From Polyangiaceae bacterium (lineage in GTDB: Bacteria > Myxococcota_A > Polyangia > Polyangiales > Polyangiaceae), in the NCBI GenBank assembly GCA_016715885.1, contig JADJXL010000028.1, positions 806,001-870,000 on the forward strand: DNA of 64,000 nt, given 5' to 3'. Below are positions 8,614 through 17,370 of this stretch, piece after piece. The notes beneath the pieces are model-generated. The model worked only from the letters and a program-made list of their open reading frames with translations. It had not been told where the DNA came from and ran no database searches. The position numbers were made by a program, and so were the translations under genes. Position 1 is the first letter of the stretch; the number at the start of each line of letters is the position of its first letter.

Positions 8614-10230
8614 GTGACAGACAACCTCATCGCGCGCCAAATCGCGCGCCGCAAAACATTCGCCATCATCTCGCACCCCGACGCGGGCAAGACCACCCTC
8701 ACGGAAAAGCTCTTGCTCTACGGTGGAGCCATCCAGCTCGCAGGCGCCGTCAAGGCCAAGCGCGACAGATCCCACGCCGTCAGCGACTGGATGGAAATGG
8801 AGCGAGAACGCGGCATTTCCATCCAATCGAGCGTCCTGCAATTTCCTTATGCCGGACATCTCTTGTCGCTCGTCGATACGCCCGGCCACGCGGACTTCAG
8901 CGAGGACACGTATCGAGCGCTCATGGCCACCGACGCAGCCATCATGCTGCTCGATTCCGCCAAAGGTGTCGAAGCTCAAACCAAGAAATTATTTCGTGTC
9001 TGCAAATTGCGCAGCATGCCCATTTTCACCTTCGTCAACAAGCTCGACAGGCCGGGGCGGGATCCTTTCGAATTGATAGGTGAAGTCGAGGAAGTCCTTG
9101 GAATTGGCGTCTACCCGATCACGTGGCCCATTACGTCGCAAGGCAAGTTCAAGGGCGTGTATCATCGTCTCACGCGGCAGGTCGCGCTTTTCGAGCAAGT
9201 TGCACACGGCGCCGAAATCGCGCCGATGGCTGCGCACGACCTCGAAGATCCGGCGCTCGCAGCGGCGCTCGACGAAGAAGGCGTCAAACAGCTTCGCGAC
9301 GACGTCGAATTGCTCGACGCAGCGGGCGATGCGCTCGATGCGGGAAAACTCGCACGAGGCGAAGTCACGCCGATGTTTTTCGGCAGTGCCATTACGAACT
9401 TCGGTCTCCCGCAATTCCTCGATTCGTTCGTGGAGATGATGCCCAAGCCGATGCCGCGTCCGAGCGACAAGGGCGAGATTGCGCCGGACGACGAACGATT
9501 CACGGCATTCGTGTTCAAGATTCAAGCGAACATGGACCGAGCTCATCGCGATCGCGTGGCATTTCTTCGCGTTTGCTCGGGTCGTTACGAACGCGGGATG
9601 AAGGTTCGTCACGTACGACTGGAGCGAGATATTCGGCTCAACAATCCGGTGCAATTCATGGCGCAGGAACGTACGCTCGTCGAAGACGGGTTTGCCGGGG
9701 ACATCATTGGAGTGTTCGACCCGGGAATATTCCTCATTGGGGATACGATCACGGACGGCCCAGCCATTCGATATGCGCCGCTTCCGCAATTTCCGCCGGA
9801 ATACTTCGCGCGCTTTTTGATGATGGATCCGATGAAACGCAAGCAGCTCAAAAAAGGACTCGAGCAGCTCGCGCAAGAAGGCAGCGTGCAGCTTTTTCGC
9901 CCGCCCGAGGGACGTGAAGGCGAAGCGATTTTGGGCGCCGTCGGTGAATTGCAATTCGACGTCGTCAAACATCGCCTCAGCGCCGAATACAATGTGGATG
10001 TTCGCATCGAACGGTTGTCGTTCAACTTGGCGCGGTGGGTCGAGGGTGAACCATTACCGCTCGCGGAGCTCGAATCGCAACTGTATGGTTATGGCGCGCT
10101 GGACATTCACGGGAGCCCGGTGGTGCTCTTCAAGGGTGATTGGCAATTGGAGACGTGCGCGAGAGCGTTTCCCAAGACGCGCTTCGTCGAGCTCGGCGGT
10201 GGCGGTTTGGAAATGCCGACGGCGGATTGA
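8614..10230 (+). CDS. prfC: Peptide chain release factor 3
   Basis: 538 residues from GTG 8614 (VTDNLIARQIARRKTF). A GTG at 8593 is also in frame but adds residues not typical of the family. The GTPase G1 motif SHPDAGKTTLTEK, G3 DTPGHADFSEDT, G4 NKLD and domain II/III features (MAQERTLVEDGFAGDIIG; LGAVGELQFDVVKHRL) identify RF3. RF3 is the translational GTPase that recycles RF1/RF2 from the ribosome after peptide release. The length agrees with the usual roughly 530 residues. It is a single gene that converges on the Lgt-fusion gene with a 3-bp gap. Confidence 0.95.
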   Translation: MTDNLIARQIARRKTFAIISHPDAGKTTLTEKLLLYGGAIQLAGAVKAKRDRSHAVSDWMEMERERGISIQSSVLQFPYAGHLLSLVDTPGHADFSEDTYRALMATDAAIMLLDSAKGVEAQTKKLFRVCKLRSMPIFTFVNKLDRPGRDPFELIGEVEEVLGIGVYPITWPITSQGKFKGVYHRLTRQVALFEQVAHGAEIAPMAAHDLEDPALAAALDEEGVKQLRDDVELLDAAGDALDAGKLARGEVTPMFFGSAITNFGLPQFLDSFVEMMPKPMPRPSDKGEIAPDDERFTAFVFKIQANMDRAHRDRVAFLRVCSGRYERGMKVRHVRLERDIRLNNPVQFMAQERTLVEDGFAGDIIGVFDPGIFLIGDTITDGPAIRYAPLPQFPPEYFARFLMMDPMKRKQLKKGLEQLAQEGSVQLFRPPEGREGEAILGAVGELQFDVVKHRLSAEYNVDVRIERLSFNLARWVEGEPLPLAELESQLYGYGALDIHGSPVVLFKGDWQLETCARAFPKTRFVELGGGGLEMPTAD

Positions 10231-10233
10231 GGA

Positions 10234-11922
10234 TTAGAACGGCGCCACTTTCACCCAAATCTTGGGTTCGAAGGTAAACACTGGTTTCACGTCCGACGAA
10301 CCCATGACGCCAATCACAATCGGGTTCACCCCGAGCGCGATGTGTGACGAGAGGGGCCAGCCGATGCCCCATTGGAATCGAGCGCCGAACGCGTTGATCG
10401 ACTCGAAATATTTCGAATCGAAGCCAATACGCGAATAGAACGGCACCATCGTCACATCCATTTCCGTCGTCCGACCAAGCCCGGCCACGAAACGCAGCGG
10501 CACACCAATGCCACCTTGTGTTGCGTCGCTGGTCAGCACGAGGCGCCCCTCCAAACCCACTTCCAAACGAGTCCGCACCGACGAATTGAAGCGCCACGTC
10601 GCTTCGAGCTCCATCGTCGTGCCATGCGATACGCCAAACTTGGGTGCCAAGTATCCCCCAAGCGCGAGGCCAATCCCCAAATGGCGCTCATTGTACCCTT
10701 TTTGCCTGTCCGCCTTTGGTTCGTCGGGCTCTTCGGCCGGCGGCGGAGTCGACCCGGGCGGAGGTTGTTGCGGTGGATAAGGCGCGGCTCCAGGAGGCGG
10801 TGGATAGGGATATGGATACGGCTGCGCGCCAGCAGGCGGCGGATAGGGATAAGGGTACGGCTGCGCGCCAGCAGGCGGCGGATAGGGATAAGGATACGGC
10901 TGCGCGCCAGCAGGCGGTGGATACGGATATGGCTGCGCGCCGGGTTGTCCGGGATAGGGTTGTGCCGCGGGCACGGGAGGCGGCGGCGGAACGTTCGACG
11001 ACGAAGCGGTCGTCGTTGGAGGCGGGGCCGCAGGGCCTCCACCAACTTTTTGCGCCATACCAAGCCGCGGGAATGCGACGAGCGCGACGAGAGCCAGGGC
11101 CGCGCTCACGGTTTGTCGCGCCTGACGTTTGGCTTGCCAAACAAATGCACCAATCATGACGAGAAGCACGAGCGATACCCATTGCGACGTGCTCGTCGTA
11201 CCATAAAGCCCGCGCGACCCGTCGCCTCGCAGCATTTCCACAAAAAACCGGCCTACGGCGTACAGAGCGGCGAACGTTGCAAAGGCTCGTCCGTCGCGTT
11301 TTCCTTTCACGAGCCATATCGAAGCAATGGCGGCGGCGACGATGCCTATCGCAGCTTCGTAAAGCTGCGTCGCGTGCACGGGCAAACTTTCCGCGCCTCG
11401 AGGTATCCATCCGAGCGCCGCGTGATCCACGGCCGCCGGGCTTCCGGCTGGAAACCTCACGCCCAAGACACTCGCCGTCGGCGTACCGTAATCGCAGCCC
11501 GCCAAGAAACATCCCACTCGGACAAACCCGTACGAAATTCCGCAGAGCGGTACCGCACGATCCAAAAATGGCAGCACGTTCGCCCCTCCCCTTCGCAAAA
11601 CGACGACCGCAGCGAGCGTTCCGACGAGAAACCCACCATAAGCAGCTCGTCCAGAATGCAGCAGAGGTCCCCACGATTGCTTTGCAATCACGTCCGGCAG
11701 CGCTCGCACCCATTCGAATAGGTACCCGCCCGCCAGCGCACCCACGTACGTCGCCAAGAGGGCCCGACGCTCGATGCGCGTATCCGCGCCGTCCCGCTCC
11801 GAAAGCCACATCGTCACCGCAGCTCCAAGGAGCGCGGCCACCCCGACCATCATCATGTAATCAGGCGCAAGCCATCCGGGCAAACCCATTCGCTCGAACC
11901 AAGCAACGAGTGCGCTTCTCAT
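10234..11922 (-). CDS. Lgt-like diacylglyceryl transferase domain fused to Pro-rich linker and outer-membrane beta-barrel-like domain
   Basis: 562 residues from the ATG at 11922, with a strong AGGAGG site. Residues 1-265 are a polytopic membrane domain of the prolipoprotein diacylglyceryl transferase family: VRVGCFLAGCDYG at 134-146 aligns with the Lgt signature GRxGNFxNxExxG, then HATQLYEA at 183-190 and GRFFVEMLRGD near 224. Residues usually Asn and Glu in the signature are replaced (Cys/Ala/Cys). Residues 267-292 (RQAR, hydrophobic stretch, GMAQK) look like an internal Sec signal peptide. A Pro/Tyr repeat linker and a roughly 150-residue beta-rich C-terminal domain (ATWRFNSSVRTRLEVGLEG) ending in Phe follow. 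The start overlaps the stop of the upstream Cys-heptad gene (ATGA), so the two are translationally coupled. Confidence 0.75.
   Translation of the reverse strand: MRSALVAWFERMGLPGWLAPDYMMMVGVAALLGAAVTMWLSERDGADTRIERRALLATYVGALAGGYLFEWVRALPDVIAKQSWGPLLHSGRAAYGGFLVGTLAAVVVLRRGGANVLPFLDRAVPLCGISYGFVRVGCFLAGCDYGTPTASVLGVRFPAGSPAAVDHAALGWIPRGAESLPVHATQLYEAAIGIVAAAIASIWLVKGKRDGRAFATFAALYAVGRFFVEMLRGDGSRGLYGTTSTSQWVSLVLLVMIGAFVWQAKRQARQTVSAALALVALVAFPRLGMAQKVGGGPAAPPPTTTASSSNVPPPPPVPAAQPYPGQPGAQPYPYPPPAGAQPYPYPYPPPAGAQPYPYPYPPPAGAQPYPYPYPPPPGAAPYPPQQPPPGSTPPPAEEPDEPKADRQKGYNERHLGIGLALGGYLAPKFGVSHGTTMELEATWRFNSSVRTRLEVGLEGRLVLTSDATQGGIGVPLRFVAGLGRTTEMDVTMVPFYSRIGFDSKYFESINAFGARFQWGIGWPLSSHIALGVNPIVIGVMGSSDVKPVFTFEPKIWVKVAPF
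10790..10945 (-). repeat. 39-bp coding tandem repeat (GAQPYPYPYPPPA)
   Basis: Three 13-residue units plus one 11-residue unit of GAQPYPYPYPPPA lie head to tail in the linker of the Lgt-fusion protein. The DNA units are nearly identical (gcgcgccagcaggcgg recurs), so copy number could vary without breaking the frame. Confidence 0.85.
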
Positions 11923-13244
11923 GACCGCCTCCTGCCGCGAAGAAGCAAGTAGGCCACGGGGGCCAAAAGCCAAAACGTCGTGCCCACGGGCGCCGGAAGC
12001 GGTGATCGCCCCGGCGCAGGCTTTACGTTGCACTTGCCGCAATTGCCCGCATTCGAGTTGACGTTCGAACAATTTTGATTGCAATCGGACACATTTTGAT
12101 TGCATTGCGAGCAATTGTCGTTGCACTTCGAGCAATCGTTGTTGCAGCTCGAACAACCGTCGCTCGATCCCGAATTGTCACTGCACGAATTGCAGCTCGA
12201 TCCCCCACCGCTCGACGGCTTGGGTATGTAGCCGTCTTGCAAACACATATCGAGCAGATCCATGCAGGTAGTGTTCTGCACGAATAGAAGCGCATCGTCG
12301 CGCGTCGTCACGGGCAATGCCGAACATTGCGCTGCTGCCGATTCCATGCACGCGCGAACGGCGTCGATGCTGAGGAGGGCAAGCACGCACAGGGCCGAGC
12401 TGTTTAATGCATTTTGATTCACCCATGCGCATTCGTCGACGGCACTCGAGAACGTGGGATCCGTCACGTCGTGATCACATGAAGTGCCGCATTGACACGT
12501 CGTTTCCACCTGCAGGGCGCATTCTGCAAGGCTCCCCGGAAGGTTGTACGGATTGAAATCGACCGCGAGCGGCTTTTTCCCCGGAGCCGTGGTCGCCCCC
12601 TGCCCCGACGCCATTGCGGGCGCGCTCACGCCCTGTTCGAGTGCCGACATGGCCACGAGCCATGATGCATTGACGTATAGCGTGTCGTCGAATGCCCACG
12701 CCCCCATCGGCAACCCCGTCGTCCGCACCATTTGTTTCGTATCGGCACGTGCCGAAAGCTCCCGCAACCACTTTCCCGCACGGCCTTGAAGTGCCGCATC
12801 CTCGAAAGGCTTCGTTTCAGCCCCCGGCTGCCCGCGAAGAAAGATCGGCCCCACGGTCGTGCCATCGAGCGCCGCTTCGTCGGCATTTTCCGCGTGCACG
12901 ACGAATTCGTTCGCCTGCGAAAATATTTCGCCAACGACCAGCGCATCTTGCCCCTCTTCTTCACGCGCTTCGTCGGCAACGCGTGCGAGCGAATCGATCG
13001 TCGCCGTATCGGGCAGCTCGAGCATCGTGGCGCCGTCTTGATCGAGCCCTGCTGCATCGAGTCTGAGGGCAAGCTCGCGCCGCGTCTCGAACGGCAACGT
13101 CGCCACCACCTCGGGCGCTGCACGAAGCGCATCGCGTAGCGGCAACTCCTCGTACGGCGGCGCGTCTTGGCCGCATCCTGCGAGCATCCACGCTGCCGCG
13201 AGCGATGCTGCGTTTGTCCCAATCAACCGCCCACGACTGGTCAT
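11919..13244 (-). CDS. Lipoprotein with cysteine-heptad repeats and C-terminal membrane anchor
   Basis: 441 residues from the ATG at 13244, with leader MTSRGRLIG and lipobox MLAGC. The N-terminal half is an acidic/helical domain I do not recognise. The middle has paired cysteines (ETTCQCGTSCDHD). Residues about 364-398 are five in-phase heptads of the form CSxCNxN (CSSCNND, CSKCNDN, CSQCNQN, VSDCNQN, CSNVNSN), followed by GNCGKC. The protein ends with a Pro linker, a hydrophobic helix (TTFWLLAPVAYLLL) and RGRRRS, an architecture resembling MYXO-CTERM-type C-terminal sorting signals. It overlaps the Lgt-like fusion by 4 bp, which suggests a functional pair. Function is unknown. Confidence 0.7.
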   Translation of the reverse strand: MTSRGRLIGTNAASLAAAWMLAGCGQDAPPYEELPLRDALRAAPEVVATLPFETRRELALRLDAAGLDQDGATMLELPDTATIDSLARVADEAREEEGQDALVVGEIFSQANEFVVHAENADEAALDGTTVGPIFLRGQPGAETKPFEDAALQGRAGKWLRELSARADTKQMVRTTGLPMGAWAFDDTLYVNASWLVAMSALEQGVSAPAMASGQGATTAPGKKPLAVDFNPYNLPGSLAECALQVETTCQCGTSCDHDVTDPTFSSAVDECAWVNQNALNSSALCVLALLSIDAVRACMESAAAQCSALPVTTRDDALLFVQNTTCMDLLDMCLQDGYIPKPSSGGGSSCNSCSDNSGSSDGCSSCNNDCSKCNDNCSQCNQNVSDCNQNCSNVNSNAGNCGKCNVKPAPGRSPLPAPVGTTFWLLAPVAYLLLRGRRRS

Positions 13245-13470
13245 GACAAACCCCCAGCGCCTCGTACTCGATCGCGCTCGATCGACAATGCCGGCGTCAT
13301 TCCATTTCGCTATCACATGCAACCACGAAGCGGAAGTTTTACTTGCGCATAGCACGAGTTTCACATTGACTGCGTATTTGAATGCGCACTGCTACCGGCG
13401 CTACGTAGGAAATGATTGCTTTACGCCAGCAGTAGAATCATGCGATGTTCGACGTTCGAGCATTCATCGC

Positions 13471-13887
13471 ATGACTACGGCCAAAAGCACCGTATCGTTC
13501 GAGCCCCCCGATATGACCGTTTGGCGATTTCACGGGGATGTATCGGAAGATGGGATGCGTGCACTCACGTTGCGTGAAAAACAATTGATTGATGGTTTGC
13601 CGTATCTCTTGAAGCTCGTGGACATGCGCCGGGCGGGCAACATCACGGCGGGAGCGCGAAAAGCGGGCGCGGAAAAAGTACACGACGTACCCGTCAAAGC
13701 CGTCGCCATATTCGGCGCAAATTTTGCCATTCGCGTCCTTGCCAATCTTGTCGTTCGAGCCGGGAGCATTCTTCGTAAAATAGATACGGTGCCCACTCGT
13801 TTTTTCGAGACCGAAGAGGAAGGTCGCGCGTGGCTTTCGAGCAAGCGAGACGAGATTCAATTGAACGAGACACGGGAATCGGTTTGA
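13471..13887 (+). CDS. STAS/SpoIIAA-like small protein
   Basis: 138 residues from the ATG at 13471 (MTTAKSTVSFEPPDMTVWRF). The upstream in-frame extension to 13243 has no plausible domain. The pattern of an N-terminal strand, 'DMTVWRFHGDVSEDGMRAL', a central LVDMRRAGNI strand, then AVAIFGANFAIRVLANLVVRA and a final FFETEEEGRAWL, matches the small STAS-like family common in myxobacteria. The role is unknown; related domains act in protein-protein regulation. Similar proteins lie at 28272-28751 and 40087-40527. Confidence 0.6.
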   Translation: MTTAKSTVSFEPPDMTVWRFHGDVSEDGMRALTLREKQLIDGLPYLLKLVDMRRAGNITAGARKAGAEKVHDVPVKAVAIFGANFAIRVLANLVVRAGSILRKIDTVPTRFFETEEEGRAWLSSKRDEIQLNETRESV

Positions 13888-13896
13888 GGACGGGCT

Positions 13897-14943
13897 TCAA
13901 CTAAACCGAATCGACGGCGGCGGGCGCACCGATTCACGATCCTTCAGCCATTGCTCCGCCAGCGCAATTTCCTCCACCCGCCGCTCGTAGCCGTCCGGCG
14001 GCGTCGCTCGCGCATACGCCACGAGACTCGCAACGATTTTGCCGAGGTACGTAAACAGTGGCTCGTGACGAAATCCGAGCTCGGTTTCCGCTTTGAATGG
14101 ATCGAGCAAGCTCATCCACTGTGAGCTGAATGGTGATATCGTTCTCGGCGTGAAACCAGCCGCGACGATGTCGGGCGTTTCAATGGGCACGAGCTTCGAG
14201 CGCGAACCCAGAATCTGCGCAAGCATTCCCACCAATTCCGAAAGCGATGGCGCTTCGCGCTGACATACGTTGTACGCTTCCCCGAACGAGCTCTCACGCC
14301 CGAGCAGCTCCACGAGAAGCCGCGCCACTTCTCCTGCATAAACATGCCGAACCGGATGCATGCCCCCATCCGGAACGATGATGGGCCCGCCGTCGAGCAA
14401 TCGATATACGTACGGATCGAGTCGCTGATAATGATCTCGCTCGCCGGCCACGATCGGCAATCGCAAACGCGTCGCAGGAAAACCCGACTTTTGCCAGGCC
14501 TCCACCAGCGCATCCTCGCAATCCCGTTTACCCATTCCATATTCCCACTGCGCAAGATCCGCTTCGTTCGTGGGCTTTTCAATGAGCGGCCCCGTATAAT
14601 CCGATTCCTGCGCCGGCCGGGGGCAATCCTCGCGCATCAAATACACTTGCCCACTGCTGATGTATACATAATGGCCGACCCGCCCCCCGAGCGCCTCCAC
14701 GGCGCCTCGCCCGTCCTCCCACCGATACGCCGCAAAATCGACCGCAGCGTCGAATTGCCGATTGCACATGTGCCGCGACAAATCCGCCGTCGTTCGATCC
14801 CCAACGAGCCGCTCGACGCGATCCCCAAATGGATCCGACCGCGTTCCACGATTGAACAGCGTCACTCGATGTCCGCCCGCGAGCAGACGGAACACGAACA
14901 GCGGACCGACAAACCGCGTCCCGCCGATCACCAGCACATGCAT
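13897..14943 (-). CDS. NAD-dependent epimerase/dehydratase (extended SDR)
   Basis: 348 residues from the ATG at 14943. The N-terminus MHVLVIGGTRFVGPL carries the GGTRFVG dinucleotide-binding motif. YISSGQVY and YGMGKRDCE provide the Tyr-x3-Lys active-site pattern (here YGMGK). The rest resembles sugar-nucleotide epimerases/reductases of the extended SDR family (HPVRHVYAGEVARLL; GEAYNVCQREAPSL). It is cytoplasmic with an unknown substrate. It is transcribed away from the membrane operon at 15178 across a 234-bp gap in which I see no further gene. Confidence 0.8.
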   Translation of the reverse strand: MHVLVIGGTRFVGPLFVFRLLAGGHRVTLFNRGTRSDPFGDRVERLVGDRTTADLSRHMCNRQFDAAVDFAAYRWEDGRGAVEALGGRVGHYVYISSGQVYLMREDCPRPAQESDYTGPLIEKPTNEADLAQWEYGMGKRDCEDALVEAWQKSGFPATRLRLPIVAGERDHYQRLDPYVYRLLDGGPIIVPDGGMHPVRHVYAGEVARLLVELLGRESSFGEAYNVCQREAPSLSELVGMLAQILGSRSKLVPIETPDIVAAGFTPRTISPFSSQWMSLLDPFKAETELGFRHEPLFTYLGKIVASLVAYARATPPDGYERRVEEIALAEQWLKDRESVRPPPSIRFS

Positions 14944-15177
14944 GCCAACCCTTCTAGCAGGCATCACCCCGCTCACTCAACCCATCCGCAACATTATCGT
15001 CCTCCCAAACTGGTACATCGATGATCCACCCGCGCCACAATTCTGACGCATTCAATCCTCCATTCTTTCTCGACTTCGGCAAGCGAGCGTCAAACGCCGT
15101 TCGTAGAACCGCATGGCCATCACGATCGCCCAAAGCGGCGACCGCTCCTACGGCATTGGCCGTTTGTCCGGAGGAAC

Positions 15178-15885
15178 ATGCAAGCTCAAGCCTCTTTCGT
15201 CGAACTGCTTCAAAATCCGCCGCCCCAGCAGGCGGACGCACAGCACCACGCGACCACGCTCCCGGCGGAGACGCCGCGAGAATCCGCGCCGATCTCGCCG
15301 TCCAAAACGCCTCGATCCTTTGCATCGAGCCTGCTTGGCGAGGGGCTCATTGACGACAAACTCGCCCTGATGGATGGGCTAGGGCGATTCGGCGTCGCGT
15401 TTGCCCTTGCCGCAAGTTATGGCCTCGCCGTCGGCACACGCGACGGGGGCATGTCCCTTTTGAAACATGCCGCCGCAGTGCCACTCGCGCCCCTTGCCGT
15501 GGCCGTCGTCGGCGTGCCCGCCCTGCTCATCGTCCTCACGCTTTTCGATGCACCCGTGAGCCCATCGGCCGCCTTCTCCGCAGCATCACGCGGTGCCGCT
15601 GCAACGGGCCTCGTGCTGGGTGGTCTCGCGCCCGCCATGGCCCTGTTCGTCACGACAACCAGCTCGCGCGGAGGAGCTGCCGTCAGCGCAGGGCTCGGCC
15701 TGATCCTCGCCGGCATCTTCGGCTTGCGCGCGTTTTTGCGCACGATTGGATCGCCCATCGGGCACGCCTCCGCGCTTCCTCGAACGGTCAGCGGGTTTGC
15801 CCTGGCCGGCTTTGCCATCTTCGCAACCGCTCTTTCTGCCCGCATCTGGTGGAGCACTTTGCCCATCTTCGGAGGTGACCTGTGA
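15178..15885 (+). CDS. Multi-pass membrane protein
   Basis: 235 residues with a CGGAGGAAC ribosome site just before the ATG. A Pro/Gln-rich cytoplasmic-looking N-terminus of about 65 residues is followed by roughly five hydrophobic segments (FGVAFALAASYGLAV; LAPLAVAVVGVPALLIVL; GAAATGLVLGGLAPAMAL; AVSAGLGLILAGIFGL; VSGFALAGFAIFATAL). No known family is recognised. It is the first gene of an operon: its stop overlaps the next start by 4 bp, and the operon continues to the response regulator. Confidence 0.75.
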   Translation: MQAQASFVELLQNPPPQQADAQHHATTLPAETPRESAPISPSKTPRSFASSLLGEGLIDDKLALMDGLGRFGVAFALAASYGLAVGTRDGGMSLLKHAAAVPLAPLAVAVVGVPALLIVLTLFDAPVSPSAAFSAASRGAAATGLVLGGLAPAMALFVTTTSSRGGAAVSAGLGLILAGIFGLRAFLRTIGSPIGHASALPRTVSGFALAGFAIFATALSARIWWSTLPIFGGDL

Positions 15886-16646
15886 GCGCTCATGTCCTTG
15901 CCCGCCTGCTTCGTTCGCCCGGTGATGTCGCTCGCGCGTGTCGCGACGACGAAGACGACGTCCGCGCCATCGCGTCGTTCTCGCTCGCATCGACCATCTT
16001 GGGAGCCGCCGCGTTCGGCGGTGTCGTCGGCAGTTTCCGCGGCGGACACCAAATCATCTACGGCGCGGCCAAAGTTCCCATCGCGGTGCTCGCAACGTTG
16101 TGCCTCGCCGCGCCCGCGTTTCACGCCATCGCCGCGGTCCTTGGAAGGCCGTGGCCCATGCGTTCGATCATCGCGCTCGCGCTTGCTGCCGCGGGTCGTT
16201 CGTCGCTCGTTTTGCTCGCGTTCGCCCCTGCACTTTGGCTCGTTTACGACGTGGGCATGGGTTACCACACGGCCGCTCTTTGCGCGTCCGGAGCGTACGC
16301 CATCGCAGGATTCGCTGCTCTTTCCGTGCTCGTCCGAGGTCTCGGTGAAGGCCCAGGAAGAATCACGACGGCCCTCGCTTTCATGGCTGTTTTCTTCATG
16401 GTTGGAGGTCAAACGGCTTGGATTCTTCGCCCGTACCTCGTGCGTCCTCGCACCACGTCGATCCCGTTTTTGCGCGATCGCGAAGGATCGTTCGTCGAAT
16501 CGGTCCTCACGAGTTTGGCTTCGGCAAACGGCCACTACGCGCGAAATTCGTACGACGATGAACCATCGTACGAAGAGCCGCGGAAGGTCGAGCCCGAATG
16601 GGACGATGATTCGCGTCGTTCCCGCACGGTCGAAGAGGCGCCATGA
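15882..16646 (+). CDS. Multi-pass membrane protein (Yip1-like size)
   Basis: 254 residues from a GTG that overlaps the upstream stop (GTGA). Five or so hydrophobic stretches (ASTILGAAAFGGVVGSF; VLATLCLAAPAFHAIAAVL; SIIALALAAAGRSSLVLLAF; FAALSVLVRGL; TALAFMAVFFMVGG) are followed by a charged C-terminal tail rich in Asp/Glu/Arg. The layout resembles Yip1/membrane scaffold proteins, but I cannot name a family. It is coupled on both sides by 4-bp overlaps. Confidence 0.7.
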   Translation: MSAHVLARLLRSPGDVARACRDDEDDVRAIASFSLASTILGAAAFGGVVGSFRGGHQIIYGAAKVPIAVLATLCLAAPAFHAIAAVLGRPWPMRSIIALALAAAGRSSLVLLAFAPALWLVYDVGMGYHTAALCASGAYAIAGFAALSVLVRGLGEGPGRITTALAFMAVFFMVGGQTAWILRPYLVRPRTTSIPFLRDREGSFVESVLTSLASANGHYARNSYDDEPSYEEPRKVEPEWDDDSRRSRTVEEAP

Positions 16647-17338
16647 GTCTGCGCGACTTGCTTCTTCTGTACGTCGTTTTCGGGTGCTGCTTTGCGATCG
16701 CGATTTATCGATCGTCGCCCGAGACAAACGCGAATCGCCTCGGATCCGCGGCGCTTGCGGTACCTCTCTGGCCGCTCTGGGCTCCGATTGCGCTCACGGC
16801 CAAACGTGGAGATGCGACAGGAACGCTTGCGCAATCACCTGGTTCGAGCGGCGCACTCGAGCGCGTCAAGGCGGCGCTCGCCGATGCGGTCGCGTCGATT
16901 CAAGGCACGCCGCTCGCGACGCTGTTGCCCCCGGAGTCCGCTTCGCGCATCGAGGCCGAGGTGGTGCGTCGAGAAAAACGTCTCGTCGAGCTCGACTCGC
17001 TTCTCGGCAAGGAAGCGTTCGACGTGACGCGTCTCGAAGCGCGCGTGCGCGAATTGGAGCGGAGCGGAGGGTCTTCGCGGGCGCTGTCCACGGCGCGCCT
17101 CGAGCTCGACAATGTGCGGCGCCTCGGGGCCTTGCGCGAGCGCGATGCGCGGGCGCTGGAGGAGCTCTGCGCGCTCGTCGAGGCGCTGCGCACGCAGGTC
17201 ACGCTTGCGCGGTTCAGCGGTTCCTCTGCGGCGGACATTGGTGGTATCGTGGGTGAAGTTTGGGCGCGCGTCGAAGGACTCGGCGCCGCCATCGAGGCGG
17301 AGGAGAGCCTGCGCGCCGAAGAGCCCATCGAGACGTGA
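16643..17338 (+). CDS. Membrane-anchored coiled-coil protein
   Basis: 231 residues. One N-terminal transmembrane helix (LLLLYVVFGCCFAIAIY) and a second hydrophobic stretch near residue 40 are followed by about 150 residues of Glu/Arg/Leu-rich predicted coiled coil (RIEAEVVRREKRLVELDSL; RLEARVRELERSGG). The start overlaps the previous stop (ATGA). The response regulator begins 32 bp after it. I recognise no family; a structural or scaffolding role within this operon is an inference. Confidence 0.7.
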   Translation: MSLRDLLLLYVVFGCCFAIAIYRSSPETNANRLGSAALAVPLWPLWAPIALTAKRGDATGTLAQSPGSSGALERVKAALADAVASIQGTPLATLLPPESASRIEAEVVRREKRLVELDSLLGKEAFDVTRLEARVRELERSGGSSRALSTARLELDNVRRLGALRERDARALEELCALVEALRTQVTLARFSGSSAADIGGIVGEVWARVEGLGAAIEAEESLRAEEPIET

Positions 17339-17370
17339 CGTGGACGGAGTTCTGCCAATCGGGAAAAGTC

